Shown here: positions 62,827-64,000 of the stretch, piece by piece
Layout of the letters: every line of letters starts with the position of its first letter
How positions within the stretch are numbered: position 1 is the stretch's first letter
DNA from: Flectobacillus rivi
Lineage (GTDB): Bacteria; Bacteroidota; Bacteroidia; Cytophagales; Spirosomataceae
NCBI RefSeq assembly: GCF_030056655.1
Contig: NZ_JASHIE010000004.1
Coordinates: 186,001 to 250,000 of the forward strand
DNA: 64,000 bases
Direction of reading: 5' to 3'
Translations under genes and position numbers: made by a program
The notes under the pieces: model-generated
Databases searched by the model: none
Told to the model about the DNA's origin: nothing
What the model saw: the letters and a program-made list of their open reading frames with translations, nothing else

Positions 62827-63436
62827 CTGCAAACATATCTAAAATCGTAAACTCATTTGGAATAATTTGTTTTACTTGGATACCCACTTTAGCGGCTCCT
62901 TCCAAATTTGGTAACATATCGTCTAAAAATAAGGTTTCGGCTGGATCGAGACCTGCCTCCGCCAGAACGGCTTCATAAATATCAGTATGAGGTTTGGCTT
63001 TGCCCATTTCGTACGAAAGAAACAACTTAGTAAATAAATCCTCAAGGCGTTTTTCACCAGTACAACGCTCCAAAATCTTATTTACTTCGATAATGTGAAT
63101 ATTACTCGTATTGGATAAAACATAGGTATTATACTTTTGTCCTAAACGCTTAATCAGAGCAATTCTATTTGGGTCAATATCCAACAACAAAGCATTGAAA
63201 GCTTTATCGATCTCTTCATCAGAGGCTGAAATGTTCAACTCTTGTCTAAGTAAATCTCTAAATTCAGCGTCAGAATAATGCCCTCTTTCGTAGTTTGTCC
63301 AAATCTGCTTTTCTTTCAATAATCTTTCGCCATCTTCCCAAGAAAAGTCCTTTGAAAGCTTTGCTAATTCTTTGTATGTTTCGTTCAGGTTAATGTCGAT
63401 AACAACGTTTCCTAAGTCAAAAATGATGTTTTTCAT
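62816..63436 (-). CDS. HAD family hydrolase
   Basis: A 206-residue haloacid-dehalogenase phosphatase. Motif I is FDLGNVVIDI (Asp near residue 6; the second Asp of DxD is replaced by Asn), motif II is VLSNTSN and motifs III/IV are MGKAKPHTDIYE and FLDDMLPN. This sequence type is the YihX-like subfamily I phosphatases acting on small sugar phosphates. Asn at DxN instead of DxD is regular in this subgroup (DLGNV). It is coupled to the M50 protease gene downstream. Confidence 0.9.
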   Translation of the reverse strand: MKNIIFDLGNVVIDINLNETYKELAKLSKDFSWEDGERLLKEKQIWTNYERGHYSDAEFRDLLRQELNISASDEEIDKAFNALLLDIDPNRIALIKRLGQKYNTYVLSNTSNIHIIEVNKILERCTGEKRLEDLFTKLFLSYEMGKAKPHTDIYEAVLAEAGLDPAETLFLDDMLPNLEGAAKVGIQVKQIIPNEFTILDMFADEE

Positions 63437-63477
63437 AAAATAAATAAACGGTTGATTCGAAGTTTTGTAGACAAAAA

Positions 63478-63520
63478 AATAAGAGGTAAACGCTGTAATA
63501 TCATCGTTTTACCTCTTATT
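63478..63520 (-). terminator. accA terminator
   Basis: Hairpin AATAAGAGGTAAACG / CGTTTTACCTCTTATT with one bulged base, just downstream of the accA stop and before the HAD gene; the minus-strand arm is followed by an ATTTTTTTG run. Confidence 0.75.
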
Positions 63521-63555
63521 AATATGCTTATTTTAGTTGCATTTTTGCTTACTGA

Positions 63556-64000
63556 TTATTCTGTTACTACACCCATCGCTGAGAACTTCTCAATTCTTTG
63601 GTCGATTCTTTCTTCTGGTGTCAGTTGAGAAAGCTCTTTGTAAGTTTCAAGAATTACGTTTTTCACGGTTTGTGTAGCCTGCTCGAAATCTAAGTGAGCA
63701 CCGCCAAGTGGTTCTGGAATGATACCGTCAACCAACTTATTGCCTTTCATATCTTCGGCTGTTAATTTCAATGCCTCTGCCGCTTGCTCTTTGAAATTCC
63801 ATGTTCTCCAAAGGATTGTTGAACAGTTTTCTGGAGAAATTACAGAATACCAAGCATTTTCTAACATCAATACTCTGTCACCAATCGCAATACCCAAAGC
63901 ACCACCCGATGCACCTTCACCGATGATAATACAGATTACAGGTACTTTCAACATAAACATATCACGGATGTTGCGAGCAATTGCCTCACCTTGTCCACGT
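63556..64000 (-). CDS. accA: Acetyl-CoA carboxylase carboxyltransferase subunit alpha, 5' part beyond the window
   Basis: The C-terminal 147 residues of AccA are present; the rest lies past the right edge. GQGEAIARNIRDMF precedes the family block VICIIIGEGASGGALGIAIG, followed by SVISPENCSTILWRTW and LKLTAEDMKG. These are the crotonase-fold carboxyltransferase marks. AccA and AccD transfer a carboxyl group from biotin to acetyl-CoA, starting fatty-acid synthesis. The frame is open to the window edge, so the ATG at 63960 is internal, not the start. Confidence 0.95.
   Translation of the reverse strand, partial: RGQGEAIARNIRDMFMLKVPVICIIIGEGASGGALGIAIGDRVLMLENAWYSVISPENCSTILWRTWNFKEQAAEALKLTAEDMKGNKLVDGIIPEPLGGAHLDFEQATQTVKNVILETYKELSQLTPEERIDQRIEKFSAMGVVTE

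Noticed and set aside
63960..64000. Start of accA at the ATG at 63960
   Set aside because: The same frame continues to the window edge with conserved AccA residues, so this methionine is internal.
1..64000. CRISPR arrays, tRNAs, rRNAs, integrases, insertion sequences
   Set aside because: No direct-repeat/spacer pattern, tRNA-like T-loop with cloverleaf, or transposase-like ORF was found by reading. A tRNAscan/minced run would settle this.

Overview
The window looks like a chromosome segment of a Bacteroidota bacterium, probably in the Cytophagales (Spirosomaceae-like). This rests on AT-rich DNA (roughly 38% GC by eye), start codons without Shine-Dalgarno sequences, promoters of the Bacteroidota type (TTG or TTTG, about 17-20 bases, then TAnnTTTG), and gene families typical of the phylum: DUF5107-TPR, DUF1080, large SPFH proteins and an AddA-like helicase-nuclease. 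The genus is inference. I found no rRNA, tRNA, CRISPR array, transposase or phage gene. Most of the window is ordinary chromosome; the accessory parts are a sugar locus, a block of orphan immunity-like genes and many short intergenic repeats.

Layout. 1-900: a Crp/Fnr regulator and a truncated AhpD-like peroxidase. 1.2-11.7 kb: a carbohydrate locus with a secreted GH2 glycosidase, a DUF5107-TPR protein, an AraC regulator, a sugar-porter MFS transporter and a secreted rhamnogalacturonan acetylesterase-like SGNH hydrolase. It fits uptake of plant cell-wall sugars without a SusC/SusD pair in view. 12-18 kb: PAP2 phosphatase, secreted alpha/beta hydrolase, glucose-6-phosphate isomerase, a stand-alone MbtH-like protein and a DUF819 membrane protein. 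18.4-25.3 kb: a very large SPFH/flotillin-like protein, an AddA-like helicase-nuclease and a GT87-like membrane glycosyltransferase. 25.8-32.6 kb: pyruvate dehydrogenase E2, HslV, DinB, 1-Cys peroxiredoxin, GH25 lysozyme, HisS and a 51-residue basic protein.

32.6-41.5 kb: small membrane and secreted proteins of unknown role, a DUF1080 protein, an M28 carboxypeptidase, and a TetR regulator next to a FabH-type ketosynthase; matching palindromic operators lie in front of both. 41.6-44.1 kb: three orphan genes, two of them paralogues whose 3' ends look recently homogenised. 44.3-57.2 kb: methyltransferase, aminopeptidase P, glycosyltransferase, CTP synthase, YidC, ElaA-type acetyltransferase, an LpoA-like TPR/periplasmic-binding protein, HemL, a lipoprotein and a GT2 enzyme. 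57.4-64.0 kb: envelope genes (HldD, QueD, LpxB, an acyltransferase, a site-2 protease, a HAD phosphatase) and the 3' part of accA.

Recurrent non-coding structure is the most distinctive feature. One short palindromic repeat (core GTAGAGACGCAATG...TTGCGTCT) lies beside a strong terminator hairpin at five loci. A 167-bp element is built of two nested palindromes whose arms are diverged copies of each other. Several intergenic regions carry promoter motifs that do not match an annotated gene start. No single locus is clearly a new defence or biosynthetic system. The best leads are the vault-like layout of the SPFH protein, the TetR/FabH operator pair and the immunity-like gene block.
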